Shown: piece by piece, positions 27,834 through 37,364 of the stretch
Layout of the letters: each line of letters begins with the position of its first letter
Numbering within the stretch: the first letter of the stretch is position 1
Made by a program: the position numbers and the translations under genes
Assembly (NCBI RefSeq): GCF_900187945.1
Contig: NZ_FYEH01000006.1
Span: 230,771 to 294,770, forward strand
Direction: 5' to 3'
Source: Arboricoccus pini
Lineage (GTDB): Bacteria > Pseudomonadota > Alphaproteobacteria > Geminicoccales > Geminicoccaceae
Length of the DNA: 64,000 bases
Notes under the pieces: generated by a model
Told to the model about the DNA's origin: nothing
Database searches by the model: none
The model's input: only the letters and a program-made list of their open reading frames with translations

Positions 27834-30416
27834 ATGACGTCGATCGCCGCGCTCGTGCTCGGTATCGGAGGCCTACTGGCATTGATTGCCGTGCTGCCAC
27901 TGGCAGCCACGCGCTTGCGCCTGCCTTATTCCGTCCTACTCGCGGTCGTCGGCTCCCTGCTGGGCGCCGCCATCGGTGTCGCCGAAGGCCTGAGCACGCA
28001 TGGCATTGACGCGCCGCTGATCGCCTTCCTGCAATTGCTGGGCACGATTCCTATCACCGCAGAGATCTTCCTTTGGATCTTCCTGCCGCTGCTCCTTTTC
28101 GAAACGGCGCTGAATCTGGACGGCCGTGACCTCCTTGACGATCTGGCGGCGATCCTGGTGCTGGCGGTCGTGGCTGTGGTGCTCTGCACGGTCATTGCCG
28201 GCTTTTCGCTCTACTACACGACCACGTTCGGCATCATCACCTGTCTGCTCGTAGCTTCGATCATTGCGACGACCGATCCAGCCGCCGTCATCAGTATCTT
28301 CCGGGAAGTCGGGGCACCGCGCCGCCTGGCCTCCCTGGTCGAGGGCGAGAGCCTGCTGAACGACGCCGCCGCCATCGCGCTATTCTCCGCCCTCCTGGCA
28401 ACCCTGCTGGGCCCTGATGACACGCCCAATGTGTGGGCCATGATCGAGGCCTTCCTGCGCGAGTTCCTGGGCGGTGCCGTCTTGGGCCTGATCTTCGGCC
28501 GGATCGCCGCCACGCTGGTCAGCCGCGTCGATCAGGGCGGCCCGGCGGAGGTCACCGCCAGCCTAGCGCTGGCCTATCTCACCTACGCCATCGCCGACTT
28601 CAACTTCCACGTCTCGGGCGTGGTCGCCGTTGTCATGGCGGGCCTCGTCTTCGGCACGGTTGGTCGCACACGTATCGGCGCCAAGGAATGGCATACGGTA
28701 ACGACCATCTGGAGTCAGTTGGGATTTTGGTCCTCGTCCTTGATCTTCATCCTGGGCTCGATGTTGGTGCCGCGCACATTGGCCTCGGCCACTTGGTCCG
28801 ACATGCTGGCGCTGGGTGTCCTCCTCGTGGCCGCCATCGTTGCGAGACTCATGGCGCTCTTCGGCATCCTGCCGGTTGTCAATCGACTGGCAGGTGCGAC
28901 GTTCGTCGATAATCGCACCAAGTTGGTGATCGTCTGGGGCGGCCTGCGCGGCGCCGTCACGCTGGCCCTAGCCCTGGCGGTCAGCGAGAACCGTGCGGTG
29001 CCGGAGGATATCCGTCATTTCGTTTCCGTGCTGGCCACCGGCTTCGTTCTGTTCACCCTCCTGGTTCAGGCGACGACCCTGCGCGGGCTGATCAGCTGGC
29101 TACGACTGGATGAGCTCTCGCCGGTCGAGAAAATGCTCCGGCTGCGGGCCCTCGACCTGGCGCGTGTCGAGGTGAAAGACCGGCTCTCGGCGGCAGCGAT
29201 CAATAACGGCCTCGATCCCGACGTACTGAAGGGAATTGAACCGGTTCTTATCCCCTCCGCCGACCTGGAAGAGCTCAAGATCGAGCCCGGCGAAGACCTC
29301 AGGCGACAGCAGAACATCACGGCCCTGGCGACTGTCACCGGGCGCGAGATGCAGCTCTATATCGAGGAGATGGCGCGGCGCATGGTCTCGCGCGTCAGCG
29401 GACGCCAAGCTCTGCGCAACGCCTCGCTGCTCTTCGATCAGGTTAAGGCACGCGGCTTCGCCGGTTATCGCAACGGCGTCAAAAGGATCGACCGCTTCGA
29501 CCGCGGCACCCGCTTCGCCGCCTTCCTGCAACGCCGCTTCGGCATTCAAGGTCCGCTCGCAAGACGCTTGTCGATCCGCGTCGAGATGTTTCTCATCAAA
29601 CGGCGGATCATTGAGGAATTACTAGGCTTCACCAACGGCCGCATCAAAGCGCTGTTTGGCGAGCGCACTGCCGAGCTGATCGACAAGGTGCTGGAAGCAC
29701 GCTTTGAACAGATCGACCGCAATCTCGACGCACTGCGGCTGCAATATCCCCGGCACTGGGATGCGGCGCTCAAGCAATATCTGGGTCGCATCGCGACCAG
29801 GCTCGAATATGATCGCTACCAGCGAATGTATGAGGAAGGCCTGCTCTCGCCGCAATTGCTCCACAGCCTGATCAGCAGTTTGCGTGAACGGCGTAGGCGA
29901 TTGGAGCGCGTGCCAAAACTCGATCTCGGTCTGGATGTCGTGGCCCTGATGCGGGACGTGCCGTTGTTCGCGGGCCTGCCCGATGAGCGTTTGCGCGACT
30001 TGCGTCGCTTGCTGCGGCCGCGCTTGGCCTTGCCCGACGAGATCATCATGCGCCAAGGCGAATATGGCGACACCATGGTGTTCGTCGCGTCGGGCGCCCT
30101 CGAGGTGGGCGTGGGGGATAGCCCGGTGCGGCTGGGCACGGGCGACTTCGTCGGCGAACTGTCGCTGATCCAGCGGCGGCCGCGTGTCGCCACAGTAAGG
30201 GCGTTGGGTTATTGCCAGCTTCTTGAGCTTAACCGGGACGCTTTTCGGACCTTTCTCAAGCGGCACCCCGACCTCATGCGAGAGGTACGCAAGACCGCCG
30301 AGGCGCGCTTGAGGGGACGGCAGGACAATGGCGACGGGTCGAGCGCCGAAGGGGAGCTTGCCGCCACGGATCTCGACGACGAGGCCGACAAGGAAAGTGT
30401 CGCTCCAGCCGAGTGA
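27834..30416 (+). CDS. NhaP-type Na+/H+ antiporter with C-terminal cyclic-nucleotide-binding domain
   Basis: 860 residues from the ATG at 27834; the frame is open upstream to 27660 but that part is low-complexity and unlike the family. About 12 transmembrane segments (residues 1-430) carry CPA1 motifs, including TTDPAAVISIF and AGLVFGTVGRT. A long cytoplasmic region follows, ending in a cNMP-binding beta-roll with GDFVGELSLIQRRPRVATVRA (the phosphate-binding cassette, Arg present). The fold suggests transport gated by cAMP, cGMP or a similar nucleotide. The exact ion and ligand are inference. Confidence 0.9.
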   Translation: MTSIAALVLGIGGLLALIAVLPLAATRLRLPYSVLLAVVGSLLGAAIGVAEGLSTHGIDAPLIAFLQLLGTIPITAEIFLWIFLPLLLFETALNLDGRDLLDDLAAILVLAVVAVVLCTVIAGFSLYYTTTFGIITCLLVASIIATTDPAAVISIFREVGAPRRLASLVEGESLLNDAAAIALFSALLATLLGPDDTPNVWAMIEAFLREFLGGAVLGLIFGRIAATLVSRVDQGGPAEVTASLALAYLTYAIADFNFHVSGVVAVVMAGLVFGTVGRTRIGAKEWHTVTTIWSQLGFWSSSLIFILGSMLVPRTLASATWSDMLALGVLLVAAIVARLMALFGILPVVNRLAGATFVDNRTKLVIVWGGLRGAVTLALALAVSENRAVPEDIRHFVSVLATGFVLFTLLVQATTLRGLISWLRLDELSPVEKMLRLRALDLARVEVKDRLSAAAINNGLDPDVLKGIEPVLIPSADLEELKIEPGEDLRRQQNITALATVTGREMQLYIEEMARRMVSRVSGRQALRNASLLFDQVKARGFAGYRNGVKRIDRFDRGTRFAAFLQRRFGIQGPLARRLSIRVEMFLIKRRIIEELLGFTNGRIKALFGERTAELIDKVLEARFEQIDRNLDALRLQYPRHWDAALKQYLGRIATRLEYDRYQRMYEEGLLSPQLLHSLISSLRERRRRLERVPKLDLGLDVVALMRDVPLFAGLPDERLRDLRRLLRPRLALPDEIIMRQGEYGDTMVFVASGALEVGVGDSPVRLGTGDFVGELSLIQRRPRVATVRALGYCQLLELNRDAFRTFLKRHPDLMREVRKTAEARLRGRQDNGDGSSAEGELAATDLDDEADKESVAPAE

Positions 30417-30428
30417 GCGACGACCTCT

Positions 30429-30444
30429 TGTTTCACGTGAAACA
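30429..30444. other. parS site 1
   Basis: A perfect match to the 16-bp ParB target TGTTTCACGTGAAACA, extended by one T/A pair to an 18-bp palindrome. It sits between the stop codons of the convergent antiporter and mnmE genes, about 6 kb from parB. Confidence 0.97.
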
Positions 30445-30458
30445 ATGGATCCTTCGGA

Positions 30459-31775
30459 CTATTTGCCGACGCAAAACGTTGAAAAAATCCGATCCAGCAG
30501 ATCCTCGACCGTCACGCGGCCATCGATAGCACCCAAAGCGCGCATCGCTACGCGGAGATCCTCGCAGGCGAGCCCGAGATCGCCGCCTTCAAGGCTATCG
30601 GCGTGAGCAGCGAGCGCCTGGGCCGCTTCCTCTAGCAGCTGCCGGTGGCGCTCGCGAACCAATAGTCCGGCGTCCTCGGCTGGCAGGAGAGGGCGGATGG
30701 CGGCGGCGATTGCCCGCTCCAGCGCCGCTAGACCTTCGCCTGTCCGGCAGGAGACACCGAGCTCCGTCGACGGCATGCGCACTCTGCAAAGATCGATCTT
30801 GGAGCGGATGAGCAGATCGGCCTTCGGCAAGTCAACCGGCATCGGCGCGTCAGCCGTCAAGAGGAGGAGGCGGATATCGGCGGCTTCGGCCCGCGCCTTG
30901 GCACGTTTGATGCCTTCCAGCTCCACTGGATCATCGCTCTCACGCAAGCCGGCGGTGTCTAAAACGGTTACGGGTATCCCCTCGAGATCGAGCTGGACCT
31001 CGATGACGTCGCGGGTTGTACCCGGCATCTCGGAGACGATCGCAACGTCGCGACGGACCAGTGCATTAACCAGGCTCGACTTGCCGGAGTTCGGCGGCCC
31101 GATGACAGCGACGACGATGCCCTGCCGCAAGCGCTCGGCGGCCCCAGCACCGCTGGCCAGGCTTCGCATGTCCTGCGCCGCTGCGGATAGCTCGGCGCGC
31201 AAGGCGGGTGGGAGCGCGGCATCGACATCGGCCTGCTCGGCGGCGAAATCGATCATGGCCTCGGTGCGCGCCAGGGCCTCTAGCACGCAACCATGCCAAG
31301 CTTTTACCTGTCTGCCGAAATGACCATCGAGTTGTCGCGTCGCGAGCCTCGCCTGCAGGGCTGTCTCCGCGCTGATGAGGTCTGCTAGCGCCTCCACTTG
31401 GGTCAGGTCGACACGACCATTCAAAAAAGCGCGCCTGGTGAACTCACCGGGGCCAGCCGGTCGCAGGCCGGGCAGGGAACCGAACGTCTGGCTCAAGGCG
31501 CGTAGCACACCCTGGCTGCCATGCAGATGCAGCTCCGCTATGCACTCACCCGTGAAGCTACCCGGAGCCGGGAAGAGAATTAGCAGGCCGCGATCGACCG
31601 CGTCGCCATCGAGGGTATGGAAGCGACGCAACGCTGCTCGTCGCGGTGGCGGCAACGGCGCATGCGTCAGCCGCGCGGCCACGTCGAAGGCGTCAGGGCC
31701 GCTGATACGGAGGACGGCCACGCCTCCCTGCCCAGGTGGCGTGGCGACCGCCCAGATGGTCGAGGCCGGGACTAT
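30459..31775 (-). CDS. mnmE: tRNA modification GTPase MnmE (TrmE), non-canonical start
   Basis: 438 residues. The N-terminal folate domain begins STIWAVATPPGQGGVAVLRISG; the GTPase domain has P-loop GPPNSGKSSL, PGTTRD, DTAGLRE and the C-terminal C-x-G-K (FCVGK). With MnmG it modifies U34 of tRNAs. No in-frame ATG, GTG or TTG exists near the homologous start. An in-frame ATA at 31775, overlapping the upstream stop as ATAG, has AAGGA 8 nt upstream and gives the expected length; this is the start chosen. The only conventional start is 98 codons further, out of register with family length and across the upstream gene. Confidence 0.93.
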   Translation of the reverse strand: MVPASTIWAVATPPGQGGVAVLRISGPDAFDVAARLTHAPLPPPRRAALRRFHTLDGDAVDRGLLILFPAPGSFTGECIAELHLHGSQGVLRALSQTFGSLPGLRPAGPGEFTRRAFLNGRVDLTQVEALADLISAETALQARLATRQLDGHFGRQVKAWHGCVLEALARTEAMIDFAAEQADVDAALPPALRAELSAAAQDMRSLASGAGAAERLRQGIVVAVIGPPNSGKSSLVNALVRRDVAIVSEMPGTTRDVIEVQLDLEGIPVTVLDTAGLRESDDPVELEGIKRAKARAEAADIRLLLLTADAPMPVDLPKADLLIRSKIDLCRVRMPSTELGVSCRTGEGLAALERAIAAAIRPLLPAEDAGLLVRERHRQLLEEAAQALAAHADSLEGGDLGLACEDLRVAMRALGAIDGRVTVEDLLDRIFSTFCVGK

Positions 31776-32050
31776 TTCCGACCGTCCTTGCCGGTGGACT
31801 TGGGTGGCTGCATGCCAGCCATGCTGGCGGCCGCCATCTGTGCCCAGAGCGTCGGCAACTGTTCCATGGCCTTGAAGCCCATGGGCATCCACTGGTCCAT
31901 CATCACCTTCGGGTCGGCGGTCTTGATATATTCCATGAGCCGATCCTGTAGCGACTGCATCAGTGCCGTCTGCATCGGCGTCACGTCCGGAAGGCCCAGG
32001 AACTGGCGCGCTTCCTCGGGCGTGCAATCCACCTCGATATTGAATTTCAT
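31772..32050 (-). CDS. Small conserved protein, DUF6489-like
   Basis: 92 residues: MKFNIEVDCTPEEARQFLG... The start is clear (AGGGGAAG upstream of ATG). It is a short acidic-to-neutral protein with a helical middle (QTALMQSLQDRLMEYIKT) and methionine-rich C-terminal half. I recall it as a family of unknown function (DUF6489) common in Alphaproteobacteria, but cannot confirm. It overlaps mnmE by 4 nt and is probably cotranscribed and coupled with it. Confidence 0.7.
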   Translation of the reverse strand: MKFNIEVDCTPEEARQFLGLPDVTPMQTALMQSLQDRLMEYIKTADPKVMMDQWMPMGFKAMEQLPTLWAQMAAASMAGMQPPKSTGKDGRK

Positions 32051-32125
32051 GAGCGCTTCCCCTGAACACGGCTGATCTTAGGGCCCATTATAGGTAGTCC
32101 GAGCCCCATCCGGGAGATGCCCCTT

Positions 32126-34150
32126 ATGTCGAACCGCCTGGCTGACGCCACCAGTCCCTATCTGCTGCAACATGCCGAAAATCCGGTTGCTTGGCAGCCT
32201 TGGGGCGCGGAAGCCCTGGCCGAGGCCAAGCACCGCGATGTGCCGATCCTCCTCTCGGTCGGCTATGCCGCCTGTCACTGGTGTCACGTAATGGCGCATG
32301 AAAGCTTCGAGGATCCCGCCATCGCCCAACGGATGAATGCGCTGTTCGTCAACATCAAGGTCGATCGCGAGGAACGCCCCGACCTGGATGGGGTCTTCCA
32401 GCACGCTTTGGCGATGCTGGGCGAGCAAGGGGGCTGGCCGCTCACCATGTTCCTGACACCCGATGGCGAGCCCTTCTGGGGTGGGACCTATTTCCCGCCC
32501 ACACCGCGCTATGGACGCCCGAGCCTGCCGCAGGTGCTGGAGCATGTGGCACGGCTGTGGCATGAGCAGCGCGATAAGCTCCTGGGCCAGCGGGACCAGT
32601 TGAAGGCGGCACTGATCGACCTGGCGGCGCCGGGCGACGGCGACATCCCGGCGCCGGCACTGGCCATCGAAACGGCCGAGCGGCTCCTCCAAGGCTTTGA
32701 TGCCCGCCATGGTGGGCTCGGTGGCGCCCCCAAGTTCCCGCAGGCGCCAATCCTCTCCCTCCTTTGGACGGCTGGGCGTGGTGGGGGCCCCCTGCGAGCA
32801 ACCGTGCTGCACACGTTACGACGAATCAGCCAGGGGGGCATCTACGACCATCTGGGCGGCGGTTTCGCTCGCTATAGTGTCGACTCGCGCTGGCTGGTGC
32901 CGCATTTCGAGAAGATGCTCTACGACAATGCCCAGTTGCTGGCTCTGCTGGGCGAGGCCTGGGCGCTGACCGGCGAGCGGCTCTTCTTGGAGCGCGCCGA
33001 AGAGACGGTCGGCTGGCTGCAGCGGGAAATGCTGGTCGATGGCGCCTTTGCCGCATCGTTGGATGCGGACAGCGAGGGCGAGGAAGGCAAGTTCTATGTC
33101 TGGCGCCAGGAAGAGATCGAAGCACTGCTCGGCGAGCGAGCAGCTGCGTTCGCAGCTCTCTATGGCGTGACGCACGAGGGAAATTTCGAGGGTGCTTCGA
33201 TACTGCATCGCTTGCAAGCCGAGGGCCTGCCGGATGCGGCAGCTGTGCCAGACCTGCCAGCCTTGCGCCAGAAGCTACTTGTTTCACGTGAAACAAGGCC
33301 CCGACCGGCAAGGGACGACAAGATCCTGACCGACTGGAACGCCTTGGCGATCACCGGACTCGTCATTGCCGGTCGCCGATGTGGGCGGGACGACTGGATC
33401 AGCCTCGCAGGCCGGGTCTTTGCCTCGATCGCCGGGCAGGCTCCAGATGAGCGGTACCTCGTGCATGTCCGGCGCGGTACGCGGGCGGGCAACATTGCCT
33501 TTCTCGATGACTACGCGGCCATGGCGGAGGCGGCGACCCATCTCGCCATGGCGACAGGCGACCTCGATTATGTAGCCAAGGCCGAGGCTTGGCTGGATAC
33601 GATCGATCGGGATTATTGCGACGAAATGGGACAATTCTATCAGACACTGGCCAGTAGTGATGGACTCCTGCTACGGCCGCGCAGCGCCGCAGATGGTCCC
33701 GTCCCGCCAGGTGTGGCCATGGCGGCACGTGCCAGCACCCTGCTCCACAGCCTGACCGGCAAAGAGGGGCATGGCTTACGGGCCGAGGCGATCTTCAAGG
33801 CCTTCGCCTCGGAGATCAAGCGCAGCGCCTACGCACATGCGGCGATGCTGGAGGCACTGCTCCGGGCAGCGGACGCCTTTCAGATCATTGTCATCGGCGC
33901 GGCGGACAACGCTGCCACGCGCGAACTGCGTGACATTGCCGATCGCCACGCGCCACCCGGTGCCGCCTTTCTTCAGCTGGCACCAGGCGATAATCTGCCC
34001 GGCGGCCATCCGGCGGCGGGGAAGGGGTTGGTCGGAGGGGCGCCGGCCGCGTATATTTGTGCAGGAGCGACGTGCAGCCTGCCGATCACGACAGGTGCTG
34101 AATTACGCCAGCAACTCGACGGCTGGAAGCGGGAAGAAGCGGAAAGGTAG
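32126..34150 (+). CDS. DUF255 thioredoxin-like protein, YyaL/SSP411 family
   Basis: 674 residues from the ATG at 32126 (GGGAG 9 nt upstream; an ATG three codons earlier is the alternative). The N-terminal thioredoxin-like domain opens [21 protein letters not shown] and has [14 protein letters not shown], a CxxC redox-type motif. The rest is a (alpha/alpha)6-barrel like that of N-acylglucosamine epimerases ([25 protein letters not shown]). The biochemical role is not established. A perfect parS site lies in this gene, encoding the residues LVSRETR. Confidence 0.9.
   Translation: MSNRLADATSPYLLQHAENPVAWQPWGAEALAEAKHRDVPILLSVGYAACHWCHVMAHESFEDPAIAQRMNALFVNIKVDREERPDLDGVFQHALAMLGEQGGWPLTMFLTPDGEPFWGGTYFPPTPRYGRPSLPQVLEHVARLWHEQRDKLLGQRDQLKAALIDLAAPGDGDIPAPALAIETAERLLQGFDARHGGLGGAPKFPQAPILSLLWTAGRGGGPLRATVLHTLRRISQGGIYDHLGGGFARYSVDSRWLVPHFEKMLYDNAQLLALLGEAWALTGERLFLERAEETVGWLQREMLVDGAFAASLDADSEGEEGKFYVWRQEEIEALLGERAAAFAALYGVTHEGNFEGASILHRLQAEGLPDAAAVPDLPALRQKLLVSRETRPRPARDDKILTDWNALAITGLVIAGRRCGRDDWISLAGRVFASIAGQAPDERYLVHVRRGTRAGNIAFLDDYAAMAEAATHLAMATGDLDYVAKAEAWLDTIDRDYCDEMGQFYQTLASSDGLLLRPRSAADGPVPPGVAMAARASTLLHSLTGKEGHGLRAEAIFKAFASEIKRSAYAHAAMLEALLRAADAFQIIVIGAADNAATRELRDIADRHAPPGAAFLQLAPGDNLPGGHPAAGKGLVGGAPAAYICAGATCSLPITTGAELRQQLDGWKREEAER
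33280..33295. other. parS site 2, inside a coding sequence
   Basis: A perfect TGTTTCACGTGAAACA palindrome embedded in the DUF255 gene, read as codons for V-S-R-E-T with flanking residues. It is about 2.85 kb from parS site 1 and 9 kb from parB. ParB bound here could affect transcription of the host gene. Confidence 0.95.
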
Positions 34151-34153
34151 CAG

Positions 34154-35131
34154 ATGGCCACACGTATCATCGTCAAGCAGACGGGCGGACCCGAGGCTCT
34201 GGAGAGCGAGACCTTCGATCCAGGCCAGCCCGGCGAGGGACAGGTTCGCCTGCGCCAGACGGCCATCGGCCTGAACTTCATCGATACCTATTATCGCAGC
34301 GGCCTCTATCCAGCCCCAGGCGGCCTGCCCATGTGCCTGGGCGGCGAGGGAGCCGGCGTCATCGAGGCCGTCGGTCCCGGCGTCGAGGATTTGCAGGTGG
34401 GCCAGCGCGTGGCCTATGGCACTGTCCTTGGCGCCTACGCCAGCGAGCGGCTGGCTCCTGCCGCCCAAATGGTGCCGATTCCAGATGGCGTGGACGACGC
34501 CACGGCCGCCGCCATCATGCTCAAGGGGATGACGGCGCATTATCTCCTGCACACCACCTATCCCCTGAAGTCGGGCGAAACAATTCTCTTCCACGCTGCC
34601 GTCGGTGGCGTTGGCCTGATCGCCGTCCAATGGGCCAAGGCCCTGGGCGCCACGGTCATCGGTACGGTCGGCTCGAAGGAAAAGGCCGAACTGGCACTAG
34701 CCCATGGAGTTGACCACGTCATCCTCTACAAGGAAGAGGATGTGGCGCGGCGGGTAATCGAGATTACCGGCGGCCAGAAGCTGCCGGTCGTCTATGATGG
34801 CGTCGGCAAGGACACCTTCATGGGATCGCTCGACAGTCTCGCCGTCCGCGGTCTGCTTGTCAGCTTCGGCAATGCATCGGGTGCCATCGAGAACTTCAAT
34901 GTCGGTATCTTGAACCAGAAGGGCTCGCTCTACATCACCCGGCCTGCCTTGAACGCGCATACTCGCACACGCGAGGAACTTCTCTGGCGGGCAGGCGACC
35001 TGTTCGAGGCGGTGGCGAACGGCACCCTCAAGATCCAACCTCCACAGACGTTCAAGCTTGCCGACGTGGCGGCGGCGCATCGGGCTCTCGAGAGCCGCGC
35101 TACCACCGGCTCCACCGTTCTCATTCCCTGA
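34154..35131 (+). CDS. qor: Quinone oxidoreductase, zinc-free MDR family
   Basis: 325 residues. The medium-chain dehydrogenase fold is shown by NFIDTYYRSGLYPAP near the N-terminus, the nucleotide motif AAVGGVGLIAVQWAKALG and the C-terminal KLADVAAAHRALESRATTGS. No zinc-binding cysteine cluster is present, as in Qor. It likely reduces quinones or enones with NADPH. It starts 3 nt after the preceding stop, so it is cotranscribed with the DUF255 gene. Confidence 0.92.
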   Translation: MATRIIVKQTGGPEALESETFDPGQPGEGQVRLRQTAIGLNFIDTYYRSGLYPAPGGLPMCLGGEGAGVIEAVGPGVEDLQVGQRVAYGTVLGAYASERLAPAAQMVPIPDGVDDATAAAIMLKGMTAHYLLHTTYPLKSGETILFHAAVGGVGLIAVQWAKALGATVIGTVGSKEKAELALAHGVDHVILYKEEDVARRVIEITGGQKLPVVYDGVGKDTFMGSLDSLAVRGLLVSFGNASGAIENFNVGILNQKGSLYITRPALNAHTRTREELLWRAGDLFEAVANGTLKIQPPQTFKLADVAAAHRALESRATTGSTVLIP

Positions 35132-35164
35132 TACGACCAGAGCCAAGCAAGGGCCATCCTCTTC

Positions 35165-35461
35165 ATGCCTTACATGATCGAGACCTTCGACAAGGATAAT
35201 CACCAGGAAGTTCGCGCCAAGAACCGGCCCGAGCATCTGGAATTCCTCCGCCGGGAGGCGGCCAAGCTCCTGGCCTGCGGTGCCAAGTTGCTGGAAGACG
35301 GCGTCACGGCAACCGGCAGCTTTTATATCGTCGACGTGGAGACCCGGGCCGAGGCGGAGACGTTCTTAGCCGCCGACCCCTACAGCAAGGCCGATCTCTT
35401 CAAGGAAGTGCGCATCACGAAATGGCGCAAGGCGATCTTGGACCGCAAGACCTATATCTGA
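35165..35461 (+). CDS. YciI-like protein
   Basis: 98 residues. The YCII alpha/beta fold is seen in EHLEFLRREAAKLLACGAKLLEDG and in ETFLAADPYSKADLFKEVRI, a FLAxDPY-type hallmark. Members have a ferredoxin-like fold with a conserved His-Asp pair of uncertain function; here the Asp in AADPY is present. It is 33 nt after qor and is followed by a strong hairpin. Confidence 0.9.
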   Translation: MPYMIETFDKDNHQEVRAKNRPEHLEFLRREAAKLLACGAKLLEDGVTATGSFYIVDVETRAEAETFLAADPYSKADLFKEVRITKWRKAILDRKTYI

Positions 35462-35476
35462 GATCTAATGATGCGC

Positions 35477-35509
35477 AGCTTTGCCCGAGCTTAGAAACCG
35501 GGCAAAGCT
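35477..35509. terminator. Bidirectional terminator-like hairpin
   Basis: A perfect 11-bp stem AGCTTTGCCCG / CGGGCAAAGCT with an 11-nt loop lies between the convergent yciI-like and mgtE genes. No long T-run flanks it on either strand. Confidence 0.65.
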
Positions 35510-35520
35510 TCGTCCCGCGA

Positions 35521-36897
35521 CTAGAGCAGCGTGCCCTTCAGGATGAGACTGGCGATAGAGAAATAAATCACCAGTCCGGTGACATCGACGAGCGTTGCCA
35601 CTAACGGCGCGGATGCGCTGGCCGGATCGAAGCCCAGGCGCTTCAGCGCGAAAGGCAGCATCGAGCCCGCCAGCGAGCCGAACGTGACGATGCCGACCAA
35701 CCCCGCACCGATCGTCACCGCCACGAGCTGCCAGTGAGGACCGTAGTCGAATATGCCTGTCTGCTGCCAGACAGTGATGCGTACCATGCCGAGCACCGCC
35801 AGGACGATGCCCAGGACGATGCCGGTCGGTATCTCGCGAATGACCACGCGCCACCAGTCGCGCAGGCGAAGTTGGCCCAGCGCCAACGCACGAATCAGGA
35901 GAGAGGTCGCCTGCGAGCCAGAATTTCCACCTGAGCTCATGATGAGCGGGATGAAAAGAGTCAGGACAACCGCACGCTGCAGCTCGTCGGCAAAATGCTG
36001 CATGGCGCTGGCAGTGAGCATCTCGCTGAGAAACAGGACGCACAGCCAGCCGGCCCGTTTCTTGATCATCGTCAAGAAGCTGATCTTGAGATAGGGCTTG
36101 GCATCGTCGAAAGCCTCGACGCCGCCGAAGCGATGCACATCCTCGTCGCCCTCCGCCATGATCGCATCGATAACGTCGTCGATCGTGACGATGCCAAGGA
36201 TCTGCCGGCGATGATCGACCACGGGCAAGGCCAAGAGGTCGTGCTGGCGGATGAGCCGCGCCACTTCCTCCCGGTCCATATGCGGCTCGACCGTCACCGG
36301 TGGCTCGCGGCGTGGTTCCAGCTTGACGATCAGATCATCCGGTGCAGCGACGATGAGCTGCCTGAGCGTGACGGCGCGGATAAGATGGCGCGTCTTCGGC
36401 TCGACGACGAAAATGGCGTAGATCGTCTCCCGCGTGCGCTCGACGTGGCGGAGATGCGCCAATGTCTCCGCCACCGTGGCCGTGGCCGGCATGACGACGA
36501 ACTCGGTCGCCATCATGCTGCCGGCCGTATGTGGTGGGAACGCCAGGAGGGCGCCAATCGCACGCGCCACTGCCGGCTCCAGCTCGCGCAGGAACCGCGC
36601 GCGTTCCTCCGGCCGCAGCAACAGCAGAAGATCGGCTGCCCGGTCCTCGGCCATGTCGGTTAAAATCGCCAACGCGCGTTGGCGACTGATCGCCAGGATG
36701 AGCTCGACCGCTCGCTCCAGCTCGGGCTGGTCGAAGAGCTCGGCCACGCGCTCAATGTCGAGCCTGGAGAGGATGGCCTCCGCCTCCGGCAGGCTCGCTT
36801 CGTTGAGGCGAGCGATCAGGTCGGCATTGTGGAGCCGGTCGAGTTGCTCTGGCGCAGGCGCGACCGAAGCCGGCATGACGCTGACATCGTCAATCAT
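35521..36897 (-). CDS. mgtE: Magnesium transporter MgtE
   Basis: 458 residues from the ATG at 36897 (AGGTAGGTG upstream); an upstream start at 36924 would add nine residues. It has the cytoplasmic MgtE N domain (helical repeats, EAEAILSRLDIERVAELFDQ), two CBS domains (about 135-255, with DEDVHRFGG after them) and five C-terminal transmembrane helices with LFIPLIMSSGGNSGSQATSL. It is a Mg2+-gated channel for magnesium uptake. Confidence 0.95.
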   Translation of the reverse strand: MIDDVSVMPASVAPAPEQLDRLHNADLIARLNEASLPEAEAILSRLDIERVAELFDQPELERAVELILAISRQRALAILTDMAEDRAADLLLLLRPEERARFLRELEPAVARAIGALLAFPPHTAGSMMATEFVVMPATATVAETLAHLRHVERTRETIYAIFVVEPKTRHLIRAVTLRQLIVAAPDDLIVKLEPRREPPVTVEPHMDREEVARLIRQHDLLALPVVDHRRQILGIVTIDDVIDAIMAEGDEDVHRFGGVEAFDDAKPYLKISFLTMIKKRAGWLCVLFLSEMLTASAMQHFADELQRAVVLTLFIPLIMSSGGNSGSQATSLLIRALALGQLRLRDWWRVVIREIPTGIVLGIVLAVLGMVRITVWQQTGIFDYGPHWQLVAVTIGAGLVGIVTFGSLAGSMLPFALKRLGFDPASASAPLVATLVDVTGLVIYFSIASLILKGTLL

Positions 36898-37158
36898 GGG
36901 ACACCTACCTGTTCCGCCGTTCACCGACGCAGCGAGGTATCCCGAGCTTCAGCCGGGACGATCCCTAGACGGCGGCAAACGGCGGCGACAATCGACTAAG
37001 ACTGTCGCTTTGCATGCGTTGCTGATCCTTTAGAATTGCCAGGCCCAGGCAGATCCGCCGGGGCATTGGCCGAGCGGAGCTATAGGGCCGCCGTCGGTCG
37101 CCGCAAAGCCTCTTTTTCGCGACCCTACGTTAAATCGCCATCAGACTCGCGGACGGTC
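36898..37158. other. Intergenic region upstream of mgtE
   Basis: This 261-bp stretch upstream of mgtE, continuing to 37364 if the small frame at 37159-37272 is not real, has no convincing gene. Open frames on both strands are short and biased to Arg/Ser/Pro. It should contain the mgtE promoter, but no clear box was recognised. Confidence 0.4.
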
Positions 37159-37272
37159 TCATTCACTTGCGCTGGCGGACGCGGGGATACTGCCGGTGGG
37201 ATCACGCCTTACCGGGAGAGCATAAGTCCCCGGCATGACGAAAAGGGCGAGGAGGAGGCCCATGATGATCAT
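37159..37272 (-). CDS. Possible 37-residue membrane or secreted peptide
   Basis: A short frame MIIMGLLLALFVMPGTYALP followed by a polar tail ending PASASASE. It has a strong Shine-Dalgarno (GGAGGGGG, about 8 nt before the ATG) and a signal-peptide-like hydrophobic core. It lies downstream of rho beyond its terminator hairpin. Homology is not known to me; a chance frame remains possible. Confidence 0.35.
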   Translation of the reverse strand: MIIMGLLLALFVMPGTYALPVRRDPTGSIPASASASE

Positions 37273-37334
37273 CACCCTGTCCCCCTCCGGCCTCCCGGCC
37301 CGGGGGAACACCTCCCCGGTAACAGCCGGCAAAA

Positions 37335-37351
37335 CCTCCGCCGAGCGGAGG
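37335..37351 (-). terminator. Intrinsic terminator of rho
   Basis: Perfect 7-bp stem CCTCCGC / GCGGAGG with a 3-nt loop, followed on the minus strand by TTTT, located 14 bp past the rho stop. Confidence 0.6.
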
Positions 37352-37364
37352 AGTCCCGGGCGGT

